From: Nostoc sp. XA010
Lineage (GTDB): Bacteria > Cyanobacteriota > Cyanobacteriia > Cyanobacteriales > Nostocaceae
Reading direction: 5' to 3'
NCBI RefSeq assembly: GCF_020829625.1
Contig: NZ_JAIVFX010000002.1
Span: 62,001 to 126,000, forward strand
DNA length: 64,000 nt
Shown here: piece after piece, positions 9,725-18,515 of the stretch
How positions within the stretch are numbered: position 1 is the stretch's first letter
Layout of the letters: the number at the start of each line of letters is the position of its first letter
Translations under genes and position numbers: made by a program
The notes under the pieces: model-generated
Seen by the model: only the letters and a program-made list of their open reading frames with translations
Databases searched by the model: none
Told to the model about the DNA's origin: nothing

Positions 9725-9975
9725 TCAATACCTTTGCCAAAATAAGAGCCTAGAAAAATTTTGGCAAAATCGGCAAAATTACCCATACATATGCGTTTTG
9801 CTTAAAAGGGAGTTTGTTATTTAAAACCTCTATACTGCTGTCAATACGTAAAAAAAAACTTGTGGTCAACCTTAAAGGAATTTTTAGAACTTATTGTTTT
9901 TAGCAAACCTCAAATAACAGCGAGTAATAGTGAAAGCGTAATCAACTCAGGCTCATAAATTGGCAAAGGTATTGA
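9725..9975. repeat. 251-bp segment bounded by perfect 16-bp inverted repeats
   Basis: TCAATACCTTTGCCAA at 9725-9740 is the exact reverse complement of 9960-9975. The enclosed A/T-rich DNA has no reading frame. It lies between the interrupted secreted-protein gene (start at 9721) and the small frame at 10015, so it could be a MITE-like insertion or a duplicated divergent control site. The rest of the 9722-10014 gap is featureless. Confidence 0.55.
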
Positions 9976-10014
9976 TAGTTTTAACAGTATATTTGCATTA
10001 TTGGCGATCGGGGT

Positions 10015-10239
10015 TTGTTTGATGACTTGCGAGGCAGAGAAGATGCTGATATCAGCAATCCACAGCAGCCGCGAGTCTGGCGCTTACTCCTAGAACGTGG
10101 CGGCTGGATTTATTTGTTTCGAGCATTGCCCGTAAATGCAAAATCTAATGAGCTACCGTCAGTGTTGGCGATTCAAGAAAGTGATAAGGGACATATAATA
10201 ATTCGCAGTCCAGAAGTTTCTAAAAGTAGTTCTCCTTGA
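10015..10239 (+). CDS. unrecognised 74-residue reading frame, possibly a remnant
   Basis: The frame is open from 9985 and has no ATG; TTG at 10015 is only a possible start. The product is hydrophilic (FDDLRGREDADISNPQQPRV, WRLLLERGGWIYLFRAL, SVLAIQESDKGHIIIRSP). The region looks coding, but I recognise no family. It may be the end of a decayed gene, given the other remnants just upstream. Confidence 0.35.
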   Translation: MFDDLRGREDADISNPQQPRVWRLLLERGGWIYLFRALPVNAKSNELPSVLAIQESDKGHIIIRSPEVSKSSSP

Positions 10240-10267
10240 GGATAATTATCACTTCTGCGTCAGGCAA

Positions 10268-11674
10268 TCAAGCAATCATCTTCTCTAAAGCAACCTGCAA
10301 ATCTTTTGTCAAATCGCTCACACCTTGTCTAGCCGCCAAGCGATCGCCCTGACAATTATGAGAGCGTTCGGTTACTGAAATTGGCTCTCCTACAGTGATT
10401 TGTGCCTCTCGCAAACCTAACCGAGGTCGCCCCGGAAGTGTTGTATCCTGAATTCTAGAAAGCATATCGAATACAAGCAAAGCTGTTTCCCCAAACCGTT
10501 CCGCCGTCGGTTGTTCCTGAATATAAGTAGCTGTGACAGCAACAAAACTTTCCACTATCCGCATGTGACGCATTCGCAAGTCTGCTTCTTGAGCAATCCA
10601 GTCTGCCAAACCGCGTTTAAAGGGTGATAAAGCATTGATATCTGGCAAATCTTCCCGATAAATGTAATTCCAGCCAGCCTCTTCTAAGCGGCGACAGCGA
10701 TCAATGGGATTTCCCTGTGCTTGAACTCCAAAATATTGCTCGGCAACTTGTAAAGCCTTATCTAGCAAGCGATGAAGTCGAGCAATCAACACCTGATTCG
10801 GAGTAGCAGATTCATCAGTTGAGATGGTTTTTGGAATGTCTTGATGATAGAAGCGACGATAAAATTCTTCCATCTCGGTAATCAGATATTCAGCCAACCT
10901 ACAGAGGCGTTGATAGTAAATCTCTTCGCCCTCGCCTTGCTCAACTTCCATCGGCGATAAGCCAATATCAGCTTCTAATTTACTCAGCAGCCAATCCAGT
11001 TTAGACCAGGGTGGCTCAATGTAGCGATACTGGATAGCGATCGGCACAATGATTACAGTCTCAGTCCGATTGGCTTTTTGCAAATCTTCTACACACCAGA
11101 AGCCCATTTGAGCAACACCAGGTTCTAAGGGGCTAACAATACCACTATGACCATTAGTACCGCCTTCCGGTGCCACTGCGATCGGTAGTTCGCCATTAGC
11201 AAACAACTCCCGTGCTGTTTGAATAGCTTGGCGATCTAGTCGCCTACCGCGATGAACTGGCACACCTCCTATCCGAGAAAACAACCAACCCAGCCACTTT
11301 CCAGCCCAAACCGTCATACCGCGATCGTAGAGAAAATAGCTGTGAACAAGGGATTGCAGTGTAATACCTTTCTGACGAGCAACCTGTGGCACAATCCGGG
11401 AAAGCAAATACAGCATACACAGAGGATCTTCCACCTCTGGGTGGCGAAATGCCAGCAAAAAGCGAATTTTTCCAGCCTGGAATTGTTGATAAAGTTCAGC
11501 TAATACCTCAACATTCTTGGCTTCAACACGCACAATACCAGCCGTTAGCCAAGGACGAGTGCGGAACCGTAGTGCGATCGGCAGCAACCACCGAACAATC
11601 TGAAGTACCAGCGAGTTCAACCGTTGGGGAATGAATTTTAATGGTGGTTGAGTAGACTGAATCGATCTAGGCAA
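10268..11674 (-). CDS. 1-acyl-sn-glycerol-3-phosphate acyltransferase-like protein (PlsC superfamily)
   Basis: A 468-residue protein with an N-terminal PlsC/LPLAT acyltransferase domain (about residues 50-260), which transfers acyl groups in phospholipid or related lipid synthesis at the membrane. The HX4D catalytic motif appears as FRHPEVED, and the acceptor-binding block as VAPEGGTNG instead of the usual PEGTRS. The roughly 200-residue C-terminal extension (about 270-468), rich in charged helices, is not part of the minimal enzyme; its role is unknown. The gene is on its own, with DUF2127 upstream on the same strand after a 100-bp gap. The exact substrate cannot be told. Confidence 0.82.
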   Translation of the reverse strand: MPRSIQSTQPPLKFIPQRLNSLVLQIVRWLLPIALRFRTRPWLTAGIVRVEAKNVEVLAELYQQFQAGKIRFLLAFRHPEVEDPLCMLYLLSRIVPQVARQKGITLQSLVHSYFLYDRGMTVWAGKWLGWLFSRIGGVPVHRGRRLDRQAIQTARELFANGELPIAVAPEGGTNGHSGIVSPLEPGVAQMGFWCVEDLQKANRTETVIIVPIAIQYRYIEPPWSKLDWLLSKLEADIGLSPMEVEQGEGEEIYYQRLCRLAEYLITEMEEFYRRFYHQDIPKTISTDESATPNQVLIARLHRLLDKALQVAEQYFGVQAQGNPIDRCRRLEEAGWNYIYREDLPDINALSPFKRGLADWIAQEADLRMRHMRIVESFVAVTATYIQEQPTAERFGETALLVFDMLSRIQDTTLPGRPRLGLREAQITVGEPISVTERSHNCQGDRLAARQGVSDLTKDLQVALEKMIA

Positions 11675-11778
11675 GTCGCTCTCCAGATTGTATTTCTAGG
11701 GATTGTACAACGTGGAGTCTTGGTTTTGCGTCAACCCAAAGAGAAGTCTATGCGCCGGAAACCACTTGTTGAAAAAAA

Positions 11779-12225
11779 TTAGTTTGGATGTTTTGGAAAA
11801 TTTCGGAATAAATAGCCAAACACTACTAAGTTCAACACAAAAATCAATATTTTTACAAGAGAAATCCCCTGAATTAATTCATAAATCTCTGGTGGAACAC
11901 TGATACCGACAAGTCCCAACACTAAGACATGTGCCCAACGCTTTTCGTACCATAAACCAACGGCTTCAATACTAGTAACAATAGCATAGACTCCTGTTCC
12001 AATACCGCTAAATGCCAAGGTTTGGGGATTTAAATTGATAACTTTCTTTAAAAGCCAATCAATAATTATCGATTTACCTTCTAAAACATAATTTTTTGAA
12101 AACACCTCTAGAGCTTGATAATTTTTTAATGTCAATAATAAAGCGATCGAAGTAACCATAAGCAGCAATGCGGCAAATGATTTGTAGAGAACAATTGCCA
12201 CTAACCCCAATGGACGCTTTTTCAA
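11779..12225 (-). CDS. DUF2127 family membrane protein
   Basis: A 148-residue integral membrane protein with four likely transmembrane segments (GLVAIVLYKSFAALLLMVTS, an internal segment near residue 70, HVLVLGLVGISVPPEIYELI, ILIFVLNLVVFGYLF). The N-terminal RPLGLVAIVLYK and the VPPEIYELI motif match the DUF2127 family, which has no established function. GGAGG just upstream of the ATG at 12225 supports this start. Confidence 0.75.
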   Translation of the reverse strand: MKKRPLGLVAIVLYKSFAALLLMVTSIALLLTLKNYQALEVFSKNYVLEGKSIIIDWLLKKVINLNPQTLAFSGIGTGVYAIVTSIEAVGLWYEKRWAHVLVLGLVGISVPPEIYELIQGISLVKILIFVLNLVVFGYLFRNFPKHPN

Positions 12226-12442
12226 AGAACCTCCTAAGTAGATATAGCAATCTTATTTGATTTTTGAATTTATTTGCGTGGTGCGCGATAGGCAGGGACT
12301 AGGGAATCAGGCTTTTTCAGTTGAGGGCGAGTTTTTCACCCAATCAAATAGGAGTCCTATAGAACCCAAACTTTCATTGACTTGTATGTGCGTAGGCCAC
12401 CAAAAACCGCAGCGATCGCAAATTAAGATAAATTATATCTAA

Positions 12443-12515
12443 TGGAGGTTAGCGGACTCGAACCGCTGACATCCTGCTTGCAAAGCAGGCGCTCTACCAA
12501 CTGAGCTAAACCCCC
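12443..12515 (-). tRNA. tRNA-Ala (UGC)
   Basis: A full 73-nt cloverleaf on the minus strand: acceptor GGGGGTT/AACCTCC (one G-U), D-arm AGCTCAGTTGGTAGAGC, anticodon arm CCTGC-TTTGCAA-GCAGG giving UGC, and T-arm GCGGTTCGAGTCCGC, with discriminator A. CCA is not encoded, as is usual in cyanobacteria. Confidence 0.97.
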
Positions 12516-12531
12516 ATAAAATTAAAATAGT

Positions 12532-13506
12532 ATGGTAACTTTGGTTGCCGAAGTTAATTGTAACTTATATTGTTCCATTACCAAAGGGATGAAGCCAGAA
12601 AATATCCAAGTTGTTGCAGCACTGTATAAATTTGTCAAGCTGCCAGATTTTGCCGAGAAACGAGAGCCTCTGCTGTCTTACTGCCAAACGCAAGGTGTGA
12701 AGGGGACAATTTTGCTGGCACAAGAAGGCATTAACGGTACAATTGCTGGTTCGCGTCAGGCGATTGATTCTGTTCTCTGCTTTTTGCGTACTGACCCTCG
12801 TCTCGTAGACCTAGAATACAAAGAGTCTTATACCGAAACCCCCCCCTTTGAGCGAATGAAGGTGCGGTTGAAGCAAGAAATTGTTACTTTGGGATTGCCT
12901 GAAATTGACCCAAATGAGCAAGTTGGCACTTATGTTAGTCCCCAAGAATGGAATGATTTGATTTGCGATCCAGAAGTAACTGTAATTGACACTCGCAATG
13001 ATTATGAGGTAAATATCGGTACTTTCCAAGGAGCAGAAAATCCCCAAACTGGCTCATTCCGTGAATTCCCCGATTATGTGCTACGCCACCTTGACCCAGC
13101 TAAACACAAAAAGGTTGCTCTGTTTTGTACAGGCGGCATTCGCTGTGAAAAAGCCTCATCCTTCATGCTTGCCCAAGGCTTTGCAGAAGTTTATCATCTC
13201 AAGGGCGGCATTCTCAAGTATTTAGAGGAAGTTCCAGCACAAGAAAGTTTATGGGAAGGGGAATGTTTTGTGTTTGACGATCGCATAACTGTCAGTCATG
13301 GGTTGCAGGAAGGAAGTTGTGAGCGATGCTTCTGTTGTGGATATCCGATTACTGAGTCAGATAAGGTATCTCCAAAGTATGAACAAGGTATCTCCTGTCC
13401 CTATTGTTTTGATAGCCTCACCGATGAAAAAAGAGCGCGTCAGCAGGAAAAATGGCGGCACTACCAAACCCAAGTTCTTAATTCCAAAAATCGGGATGTG
13501 GGTTAA
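12532..13506 (+). CDS. trhO: tRNA uridine(34) hydroxylase, rhodanese family (YceA/UPF0176)
   Basis: TrhO hydroxylates wobble uridine 34 of certain tRNAs using oxygen. The protein has an N-terminal acylphosphatase-like region ([17 protein letters not shown]), a rhodanese domain (about residues 130-225) with the active-site loop [12 protein letters not shown], and a cysteine-rich C-terminal tail ([17 protein letters not shown]) typical of the family. The conserved start may be ATG at 12589 ([16 protein letters not shown]), since the 19 residues before it look non-conserved; the longer form from 12532 is given. It lies just after the tRNA-Ala gene on the opposite strand. Confidence 0.9.
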   Translation: MVTLVAEVNCNLYCSITKGMKPENIQVVAALYKFVKLPDFAEKREPLLSYCQTQGVKGTILLAQEGINGTIAGSRQAIDSVLCFLRTDPRLVDLEYKESYTETPPFERMKVRLKQEIVTLGLPEIDPNEQVGTYVSPQEWNDLICDPEVTVIDTRNDYEVNIGTFQGAENPQTGSFREFPDYVLRHLDPAKHKKVALFCTGGIRCEKASSFMLAQGFAEVYHLKGGILKYLEEVPAQESLWEGECFVFDDRITVSHGLQEGSCERCFCCGYPITESDKVSPKYEQGISCPYCFDSLTDEKRARQQEKWRHYQTQVLNSKNRDVG

Positions 13507-13528
13507 AGAAGAATTCCGAATCCAGAAT

Positions 13529-15052
13529 TTAGAATTCAGAAGCTTCAGTTAAGGATAATTCAGGATTTAAGGGCAAAATTACTGTAAATGTAGTACCGAC
13601 TCCAACTTGACTTGTGACGCTGATTTGGCCTCTATGAGCATCAACGCACCTTTTAACGATTACTAACCCTAATCCAGTACCCTGAATTGATTGGACATTT
13701 GAGGCTCGGTAAAATGACTCAAAAAGTCGCGCTTGGTCTGCTTCGGGAATCCCTATACCTTGATCTTGAATATAAAAAATTGCTACTTTCTTAATCGGGT
13801 CGCAGATTAAATCCAACTGAATATTGCCACCTTCTGGAGAATATTTAACCGCGTTTGAGAGGAGATTTTCAAACAAGTAATGCAAGAGTCCCTCATCCAT
13901 TACAGCATCGGTGCGATCGCTATGAGAGGTAAAAACAATTTCATATAGGCTATCTTCGACAATAGAAAAATCTTCGATTAACTCTCGACAAAATTGTTCT
14001 AAGTTAAGTGGAGCAGGGTTATATACGAGTTTTTCTGCTTCTGCTCGACCCATAAACAAGACTTCTTCCATGAGTTTTTCTAAAGATTGCACAGCACCTT
14101 GAATTCGCTTTAAATAAATGCCTCTTTTTGCATCTGTCAAATTTGCTCCTTGCATTTCTATGAGTTCTACTGCTGTTTGAATAACAGTCAAAGGATTACG
14201 GAACTCATGAGATACGGTAGAGATAAATAAGGACTTGAGACGATTAAGTTCTTGCTCTTTCTCCAAGGCTTGCTCTAGAAATTTTGTTTGGTGTCGTTCG
14301 CTAAGATCCCAGAAAACAATTACTACACCATTTATCTGGTCAATTCGTCGCTTTAGTGGCGAAGCACTATCACCAATTGGAACTCTTTTTCCGTCTCTTG
14401 TAATCAGAGATGTGAATTCCCCTAAATAAACAACCTGTTGATCTCGCAGTACTTTTGTTACTGGGTTTTCTAATGTAGCTCCTGTAAGTTCATCGACAAT
14501 ATGAAAAATCTTCGCCGCCTCATTTCCTAAAGCATCTTTTTGCTGCCAGCCAGTCAACGCCTCAGCTGCGGGATTCATAAATGTCATCATTCCCTGCTCA
14601 TCTGTAGCGATTACAGCATCACTCATTGAGTTTAAAAGGGTTGCTAACTGATCTCGATTTTCTCGCAGTTCACGCTCTAATTGATGTTTTAGAAGACCGA
14701 TTTCGATCGCTATTTTTAAATCTCTTATAGTAAAGGGTTTAACGATATATCCGAAAGGTTGGGTAATTTTGGCTCTTTCTAAAGTATGATCGTCACCATA
14801 AGCGGTTAAAAAAATTACAGGAACGTCTAACTGCTCACGAATAAGACTGGCAGTAGCAATACCGTCCATCTCACCTTTAAGAATAATATCCATTAATACC
14901 AGTTCTGGTTGAGTTTCCGATGCTTTGGCAATGGCAACTTTTCCAGATGAAGCTGTACCCGTAACAATGTATCCTAGTTGTCTGAGTTGGCTGGCAATAG
15001 TTCTAGCCACAATCACTTCATCTTCAACAACTAAAATCCTAGCTTGGTCCAT
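13529..15052 (-). CDS. REC-PAS sensor histidine kinase
   Basis: A 507-residue soluble signalling protein. The order is an N-terminal receiver domain (1-120; phospho-acceptor D55 in LVLMDIIL, conserved K105), one PAS domain (about 135-255), HisKA (phospho-His H282 in STVSHEFRNP) and a HATPase_c domain (N-box FENLLSNAVKYSP, DQGIGIPEADQ, GTGLGL). An N-terminal receiver feeding a kinase suggests it is controlled by phosphotransfer from another kinase. The likely donor is the protein encoded 10 bp upstream in the same operon (15063-17858). No output domain is seen. Confidence 0.93.
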   Translation of the reverse strand: MDQARILVVEDEVIVARTIASQLRQLGYIVTGTASSGKVAIAKASETQPELVLMDIILKGEMDGIATASLIREQLDVPVIFLTAYGDDHTLERAKITQPFGYIVKPFTIRDLKIAIEIGLLKHQLERELRENRDQLATLLNSMSDAVIATDEQGMMTFMNPAAEALTGWQQKDALGNEAAKIFHIVDELTGATLENPVTKVLRDQQVVYLGEFTSLITRDGKRVPIGDSASPLKRRIDQINGVVIVFWDLSERHQTKFLEQALEKEQELNRLKSLFISTVSHEFRNPLTVIQTAVELIEMQGANLTDAKRGIYLKRIQGAVQSLEKLMEEVLFMGRAEAEKLVYNPAPLNLEQFCRELIEDFSIVEDSLYEIVFTSHSDRTDAVMDEGLLHYLFENLLSNAVKYSPEGGNIQLDLICDPIKKVAIFYIQDQGIGIPEADQARLFESFYRASNVQSIQGTGLGLVIVKRCVDAHRGQISVTSQVGVGTTFTVILPLNPELSLTEASEF

Positions 15053-15062
15053 TTGATATTTA

Positions 15063-17858
15063 CTAATGCAAAGTTAACTGCGTGAATTGAATTTTGAATA
15101 CTGTTCCGTGATTGCGTTCTAGAGTAATGCAGCCTTCTAGTTGTTCTGTAACCAAGTCATATACTAACGACAGCCCCAAAGAATCAGTAGTTGTCCAATC
15201 TAAATTATCTGGTAAACCGATCCCATTATCTCGGATAGTCATCTCAATACTATTACCAACATTACGTAAAGCAATACTGATTGTGCCTACTTCTTGGTTG
15301 GGAAAAGCGTGTTTGAGGGCATTGGAGATTAATTCGTTAATAACTAGTCCACAAGCAATAGCTTGGTCAACATTCAAGCTAACTGAATCTATATCGGTTT
15401 CTAGAGCGATTTTTCCAGGGTATATTTGATAGGAAAATAGTAAGCTTGCTGCCAAATTCTCGATATAGTCAGCAACATCAATTTGTCCAATGTTAGCGGA
15501 AGTATATAAATTTTTATGGATTAGAGATATTGACTCAATCCGGTTCTGACTTTCTCGAAGAGCTTTGATGGCTTCTGGATCTTTGAGTGTTTGAGACTGG
15601 AGTTGTAATAAACTGGAGACAATTTGCAAATTATTTTTGACTCGATGATGAACTTCTTTTAATAAAACTTCTTTTTCAGCCAAAGCATTTTTTAACTTGA
15701 CTTGAGCTTTTTGTCTTTGAACAAGTTCAGTTTGAGCTTGCTCAAGAATGCTGGATTGTTGAATTGCGATCGCTAATTGGACTGTCAGTTGATCCAACAA
15801 ATCTAATTGATTTTCTTCCCACTCGCGTAAACCTGAGCATTGGTGAGCAATCAGTAAACCCCAAAGGTGAGAGACTGGGTTCTGAGAGCTGACTTCTAGT
15901 AAAATGGGCACGACTAAATTTGCTTTGACTTCAAACTGTTCTAACAAGCGAATATGGCAATCAGTTAATCCCGCTTCATAAATATTAGCGATCGCTCTTT
16001 TACGTCTGTGATAATACTCCACTCCTGCGCCTGCTTGAAAACATGTATCATGAATCTGGACGTCCAAAGAAACAGTCCATCCAGTTTCCACCGATTCCGC
16101 CACAATTGTGCCGATCATCTCTGGGTTAAACTGATAAACTACCACTCGATCAACCCCAAGTAAATCTCGCACTTCTTGAACTGTTGCATTCAGAATATCT
16201 TGAAGATTCAAAGATTGACGAATCCGTTGAGCAACGGTTCGCATCAATTGCTCCCGCTCGGCTTGGGCTTTTAGAGCCAGTTCAGTTCGCTTACGTTCTG
16301 TGATATCTTGCCCAATACCAATAATTTGACCATTTGAAAGTTTAACATTAGTCCAAGATGTGTCGAGGAAATTACCATTCTGCATCTGAGTTTTAAAGTC
16401 ACTCCAATTGCGTTGTGCAGACTGAATAAAATTAATCACATCTTGTCGATATTCAGGATTAGGATATAGCCGTTCTAGGACATTGCACCCTTGTAAGCTT
16501 TGAAATTTCCAGCCTAAAACACTTTCCCATTCTTGATTCACCCATTGAAGTTTCCCATTGGTATCAAAAAGTGCAATCATCAACGGTATACTTTCAAAAA
16601 CTATTTGCAAAAACTCATTTTGCTCTTGAAGTTTTTTTTCTAAAGTTTTGCGTTTCGTAATATCATAAAATACTGTTAAAATCGCTGCTTCATTATTAAA
16701 ATTTAAATATTGTAGTGAAGCGATCGCCCAAAAATAAGTTCCATCTGCTCTTTTTAATTGAAGTTCATAGTTATGAACAAAGCCATGTTGATTCAGAGCT
16801 TCTAATAGTAACTTGAAATCGGCTGATTTATGGTATAAATCTAAAACTTCTTGATTAATGAAATCTTTTCCTGAAAATCGAAAACTTTTAATAAACTCTG
16901 GATTAGCATATGATATCAAATTGTCAGACACACGTGAAATAATCAATGGAATTGGAATAGCTTCAAAAATGACTCTAAATCTCGCTTCACTTTCTTGAAG
17001 TTTTCTTTTGATTCGTTTATGTTCTGTTATGTCTCGTATATTAACCAACCGAGCGTTATAACTGGCATAATCTATTGTATGTGTGACAATTTCAACATCA
17101 ATAATCTCTCCGCATTTTCGCCGATGTTGCCATTGTCCAGAAAAATGTAAGTTAGAGTGCCTTTCTCTTAAATATTCTATGAATATAGGCATATCTTCTA
17201 AAGGGCGAATGTCAGTTATTCGCATTTGCAAGAACTCTTCTCGTGAGTAGCCATAGTGGATAACAGCAGCTTCATTTACATCTAAAAATTGCAAATTATC
17301 CTGGTTATATACCCACATTGGGTTAGGATTTTTATAGAAAAGAAGATTAAAACTCCTTTGGCTATCATCAATATTCTTTTGCCGATGTAACTCTAAATAC
17401 CTAATTAATTGCCCTGCCAACTGTTGTAAGGCTACTTGCTCTTTAATAGTCATATTTCGCGGTGCAAAATCAATTACACAAAGACTACCTAATGCAAAGC
17501 CGTTGGAGGTAATTAGAGGAACACCTGCATAAAAGCGGAAATAATGATTTGATGTTACAAGGGGGTTTGTTGCAAATCGTTCATCTTGTAAAGTATCTGG
17601 GATGATTAATATTTGATTTTGTAAGATAGTATAACTACCAAAGGAAATGCTTCGAGGAATTTCTGATATAGTTACTCCGATTTTTGACTTGAACCATTCC
17701 CGTTCTGCATCAATTAGGCTAATGAGAGCAATTGGTGTTTCACAAAAGTTAGCAGCTAATTGAGCCAGTTCATCAAAAATTTCTTCTGGTGGTGTATCTA
17801 AAATTTGATACTGATTAAGTACTTCTAGTCGTTGGCTTTCATCTTCTGTAGATAGCAT
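15063..17858 (-). CDS. multi-PAS/GAF histidine kinase with cyanobacteriochrome-like GAF domain
   Basis: A 931-residue soluble kinase. Domains in order: GAF (about 20-155), three PAS domains (about 165-285, 290-405, 410-525), a second GAF (about 545-700), HisKA_2 (phospho-His in EVHHRVKNNLQ, H737/H738) and HATPase_c (NELISNALKHAF, DNGIGLPDN). The second GAF contains DTCF (604-607) and DCHI (633-636). These match the DXCF motif and the canonical bilin-attaching Cys-His of DXCF-type cyanobacteriochromes, so this may be a violet/blue-green photoreceptor (inference). It is first in a two-gene operon with the REC-PAS kinase, whose start lies 10 bp after this stop. Confidence 0.92.
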   Translation of the reverse strand: MLSTEDESQRLEVLNQYQILDTPPEEIFDELAQLAANFCETPIALISLIDAEREWFKSKIGVTISEIPRSISFGSYTILQNQILIIPDTLQDERFATNPLVTSNHYFRFYAGVPLITSNGFALGSLCVIDFAPRNMTIKEQVALQQLAGQLIRYLELHRQKNIDDSQRSFNLLFYKNPNPMWVYNQDNLQFLDVNEAAVIHYGYSREEFLQMRITDIRPLEDMPIFIEYLRERHSNLHFSGQWQHRRKCGEIIDVEIVTHTIDYASYNARLVNIRDITEHKRIKRKLQESEARFRVIFEAIPIPLIISRVSDNLISYANPEFIKSFRFSGKDFINQEVLDLYHKSADFKLLLEALNQHGFVHNYELQLKRADGTYFWAIASLQYLNFNNEAAILTVFYDITKRKTLEKKLQEQNEFLQIVFESIPLMIALFDTNGKLQWVNQEWESVLGWKFQSLQGCNVLERLYPNPEYRQDVINFIQSAQRNWSDFKTQMQNGNFLDTSWTNVKLSNGQIIGIGQDITERKRTELALKAQAEREQLMRTVAQRIRQSLNLQDILNATVQEVRDLLGVDRVVVYQFNPEMIGTIVAESVETGWTVSLDVQIHDTCFQAGAGVEYYHRRKRAIANIYEAGLTDCHIRLLEQFEVKANLVVPILLEVSSQNPVSHLWGLLIAHQCSGLREWEENQLDLLDQLTVQLAIAIQQSSILEQAQTELVQRQKAQVKLKNALAEKEVLLKEVHHRVKNNLQIVSSLLQLQSQTLKDPEAIKALRESQNRIESISLIHKNLYTSANIGQIDVADYIENLAASLLFSYQIYPGKIALETDIDSVSLNVDQAIACGLVINELISNALKHAFPNQEVGTISIALRNVGNSIEMTIRDNGIGLPDNLDWTTTDSLGLSLVYDLVTEQLEGCITLERNHGTVFKIQFTQLTLH

Positions 17859-18077
17859 TAGTGATTGTGTGAAAAAAATCTTTTGTAGTATCAGATTTTA
17901 CTTGAATTCGACGAACCTAAAAAGCCACCGCACCCAGAAGGTAACTTGGCATGATCACATAGAAGCTTAACATTGAGCATAGTTAAATTTTACATGTCTC
18001 ATGCTTTTAGCAGATGATAACTATTAGAGCAACAGAGATGCTGTTGAATACCTACTAGCAATCTAATTTTTCCTTTT

Positions 18078-18338
18078 ATGTTAAACAAATTTAAAATTTT
18101 GGGTTCAATAATTATTCAAAAGGTTATTAGTGATTACTGGATAGAACTCATCACTGAAAGTCCTTACTGCATCTACTATTTTGGACCTTTTCAAACATTT
18201 ATTGAAGCAAAAGCTGCTTGCCCTGGTTATATTGACGACCTTGAAAGCGAGGGAGTCTTGGGGATAAAAGTCGTCATTAAACGTTGCCGTCCAGATGCAC
18301 TAACGATTTGTGATGAAGAAGTGAGCTATAGCAAGTAG
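18078..18338 (+). CDS. DUF1816 domain protein
   Basis: An 86-residue protein. The core YWIELITESPYCIYYFGPF ... EAKAACPGYIDDLESEG and GIKVVIKRCRPDALTICDEE is the DUF1816 signature, common in cyanobacteria. The fold is thought to resemble small phycobilisome linker-type domains, but no function is established. The gene stands alone and is followed by a strong bidirectional terminator shared with the convergent oxidoreductase gene. Confidence 0.85.
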   Translation: MLNKFKILGSIIIQKVISDYWIELITESPYCIYYFGPFQTFIEAKAACPGYIDDLESEGVLGIKVVIKRCRPDALTICDEEVSYSK

Positions 18339-18461
18339 TTTTCAGTTGAATGAGGTACCAGAAGAAGTAAGTGAAGAAAGCAGCTATGCTGAAGAGTGCA
18401 ATCTAGAAACTAAAAATCTTTACATCATAAATTTATCCCCAGAAGTTGAGGTTAAGAAAGG

Positions 18462-18511
18462 AACCGCAAAAAACGCAAAGAATCTTTATGTACTTTGTGT
18501 TTTTTGCGGTT
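18462..18511. terminator. bidirectional rho-independent terminator
   Basis: AACCGCAAAAAACGCAAAG at 18462-18480 pairs with CTTTG.GTTTTTTGCGGTT at 18493-18511 around a 12-base loop, with A- and T-runs in the stem on both strands. It sits between the DUF1816 gene (+) and the SagB-type gene (-), so it can end both transcripts. Confidence 0.7.
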
Positions 18512-18515
18512 TGTT

